32,872 nucleotides of DNA, taken from the NCBI RefSeq assembly GCF_008831285.2, contig NW_022204701.1:1-32872 (forward strand), read 5' to 3'. Below the pieces are notes generated by a model that worked only from the letters and a program-made list of their open reading frames with translations, was not told where the DNA came from and searched no databases. A program made the translations under genes and the position numbers. Every line of letters begins with the position of its first letter. The first letter of the stretch is position 1. Below are positions 31,476 through 32,872 of the stretch, piece after piece. The DNA is from Nymphaea colorata. Its lineage: Eukaryota; Streptophyta; Magnoliopsida; Nymphaeales; Nymphaeaceae.

Positions 31476-32743
31476 TCACGGTTATCTTGTCTCTGCTCTG
31501 GTCGACTGAATAGTAATTTGACTATCTTGTGCCCATATCGAACTGGAATTCCAAATGTTGATATTTTTAAGCAAGGAAGGGATACTTTGGTCGGCTTTAC
31601 CAAGGTTTGGAAGATTTACACTGCAGGCAATTGTTAAGTTTCTTTTTTTTATCAAGCTATGGCTTCTGTGCCAATACACTGGTAATAGCGATGGTTATGG
31701 TTAGGGCTATGGCCTTTGCTATGGCTATGACTATGGCTTTAGTTATGGTTACAGCTTTGGTTTTTCCTACTTTTTTGCCAAATCTTATATGTTTCCACAT
31801 CGATAATTTTATGATTCTTGAGAATACTAATATTGAAGGTTTTTCCTCCTCTCCCTCTCTGAGCATTTCCTGTACATTTCCTTGAGATCCTCCACCATCG
31901 ATTCCGAAACAAGCGCGCCATACTTTTGCAAGTGGCGGGCAGCGACGTGCAAACCAACCATGTAGAATTGCTCCTCCCCGTCGACGATTTGCACCCTGAG
32001 GAAGATGGGGCTTCCGCTCTGCCCCTTCCTGTCTTCATATTATAAGTAAGGTAACTCGTGCTAATCTTTACTATTCTCCCCTGTCGCCCATTATCCTTGC
32101 GCCCTATATAATCTCCTGGTATCTTTCATAATCCAGTGGTCAGGATACCCATAGACCAGAGCAGATTTGCCAGTCACTGACAACTATGCCAAGCCTTTGA
32201 GCATCTTGGGAAAAACTGTAACGTTCTTGACCGATCGTCTGAGCCTTACCAAAGCGTAGTCATACCCAAACCTTTCGACAGTTATTTTCCGTTTCTCCAT
32301 AATCTCTTCGTTCTAGCGATATCCCATCAAGTGGTCGTACATGGTGGATACTTGGTAACCCTTGATTTCGTATTCATCCTTGGAGGAGAATTGTCCGTTG
32401 AGTTGGAATCTAAACGAAACTGGCTAGAATCTCATTCTTTTATTATTTCGATATTCCCGAAGAAGGTATGCGCGGCTGTGAGGACCAAATCTTCACTGAT
32501 GAGGGTGCCAGTAGCTGTGGTGGTTGCTGTTGATTCGTTATCTCTCCTTAGGATGAAGGTTAGGAAACCAATGCAACAGTACGGTTTCATGAGGTCGGCA
32601 GGAGTGGCAGGGGTGAGAGTCACCATTTCGTCGGCATTCTCAAAATGAATTATCCGCAGTCCTAGTCATCGGAGCTGGACAAAGACGGTCAATACCTGAT
32701 TATAGAATTCTATCTTGTTGCAGATGCGACAGGTATTACCCAT
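31476..32743 (-). CDS. Trypsin-fold serine protease, V8/glutamyl-endopeptidase-like, with Pro-Gln linker and tail
   Basis: The chymotrypsin-fold triad is visible: His in LISEDLVLTAAHTFF, Asp in YDYALVRLRR, Ser in DRKGQSGSPIFL. GxSGSP with DYALxxL is typical of the V8-like S1B group. The N-terminus reads MGNTCRICNKIEFYNQ from the ATG at 32743, with no signal peptide but a Gly2 that could be myristoylated. Two one-base breaks (about 32670-32650) lead to IIHFENADEM and the catalytic domain, and one more lies near 32440. After the protease domain the frame continues through a Pro-Gln linker (31689-31760) and about 75 further residues to TGA at 31476. The tail is unrecognised. The start codon is about 47 bases from the telomere. 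The substrate is unknown. Confidence 0.72.
31689..31760 (-). repeat. Degenerate CCATAG/CCATAA hexamer repeat encoding a Pro-Gln linker
   Basis: The minus strand reads mostly CCA-TAG or CCA-TAA units in frame with the protease, giving a QPQLKPQSQPQQRPQPQPQP-type linker. Nearly all its Gln codons are reassigned stops. Confidence 0.65.
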
Positions 32744-32789
32744 TGATTTCTATCAAATTAAATGCAAAGATATACTAATTACAACAACA
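32744..32789 (-). promoter_or_regulatory. Very short subtelomeric promoter/5' leader
   Basis: 46 AT-rich bases lie between the protease ATG and the first telomeric repeat. On the minus strand a TATA-like AGTATATC sits about 30 bases before the ATG. Any transcription start must be inside this stretch or in the telomere. Confidence 0.45.
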
Positions 32790-32872
32790 GGGGTTGGGGT
32801 TGGGGTTGGGGTTGGGGTTGGGGTTGGGGTTGGGTTGGGTGGGTTGGGGTTGGGGTTGGGGTTGGGGTTGGG
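32790..32872 (+). repeat. Telomere, GGGGTT repeats
   Basis: 83 bases of GGGGTT repeat in G-strand orientation running to the window end, as expected at a right chromosome end. About 32829-32845 holds shorter units (GGGTT, GGGT), which may be real variants or missing G residues. GGGGTT is the Tetrahymena-type repeat; Oxytricha and Euplotes use GGGGTTTT. Confidence 0.97.

Noticed and set aside
31607-31885. Plus-strand frame with Gly-Tyr or Met-Ala-Met repeats
   Set aside because: The repeat is in frame on the minus strand with the protease, giving a Pro-Gln linker; the plus-strand reading has no start or domain.
1-32872. Euplotes-type code and +1 frameshifting at AAA-TAA/TAG
   Set aside because: Telomeres are GGGGTT and not GGGGTTTT, TAA/TAG are internal Gln codons, TGA is a stop, and the breaks are of the opposite sense.

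Overview
This looks like the right-hand end of a ciliate macronuclear chromosome. The last 83 bases are G-strand telomere, mostly GGGGTT, in the correct orientation for a right end. Throughout the window TAA and TAG are read as glutamine inside conserved proteins, and every gene I can close ends in TGA. GGGGTT telomeres with this code fit an oligohymenophorean-type ciliate (Tetrahymena/Paramecium side), but I cannot name the genus. Base composition is far less AT-rich than Tetrahymena.

Layout. 1-530: 5' part of a Pro-rich gene that leaves the window (-). 710-5138: WD-repeat/coiled-coil axonemal protein of CFAP57 type (-). 5387-6282: secreted Cys-rich repeat protein (-). 6593-7410: unknown basic protein (+). 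7477-8010: four-EF-hand protein (-). 8292-20114: a complete TRRAP/Tra1 pseudokinase gene (+). 20115-21968: three small charged or coiled-coil genes (-). 22118-22871: coiled-coil gene (+). 22894-24319: SWIM-RING-ZZ-RING ubiquitin ligase like ZSWIM2 (+). 24380-25213: coiled-coil protein with an FHA-like end (-). 25317-26738: Rh-type ammonium channel (-). 26739-27582: no convincing gene. 27583-28170: RING protein (-). 28213-29760: mitochondrial processing peptidase alpha (-). 29946-30826: diaminopimelate epimerase (+). 30879-31397: unknown (-). 31476-32743: V8-like serine protease (-), with its start codon about 47 bases from the telomere.

Genes are packed 0-100 bases apart. Nine introns of exactly 20 nt, plus a weaker tenth, can be placed because removing them restores conserved protein sequence. 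They read GTA...AG, usually with an A six bases from the 3' end. I regard this uniform intron class as the main discovery-type signal here.

A separate pattern is a set of reading-frame breaks that behave like one missing base and have no intron. They are frequent from about 9 kb rightward and nearly absent in the first 8 kb. I read them as probable consensus-sequence errors, so many CDS spans below are outer limits and not clean reading frames. The genes do not form an operon or shared pathway; they are a mix of ciliary, chromatin, protein-turnover, transport and metabolic genes.
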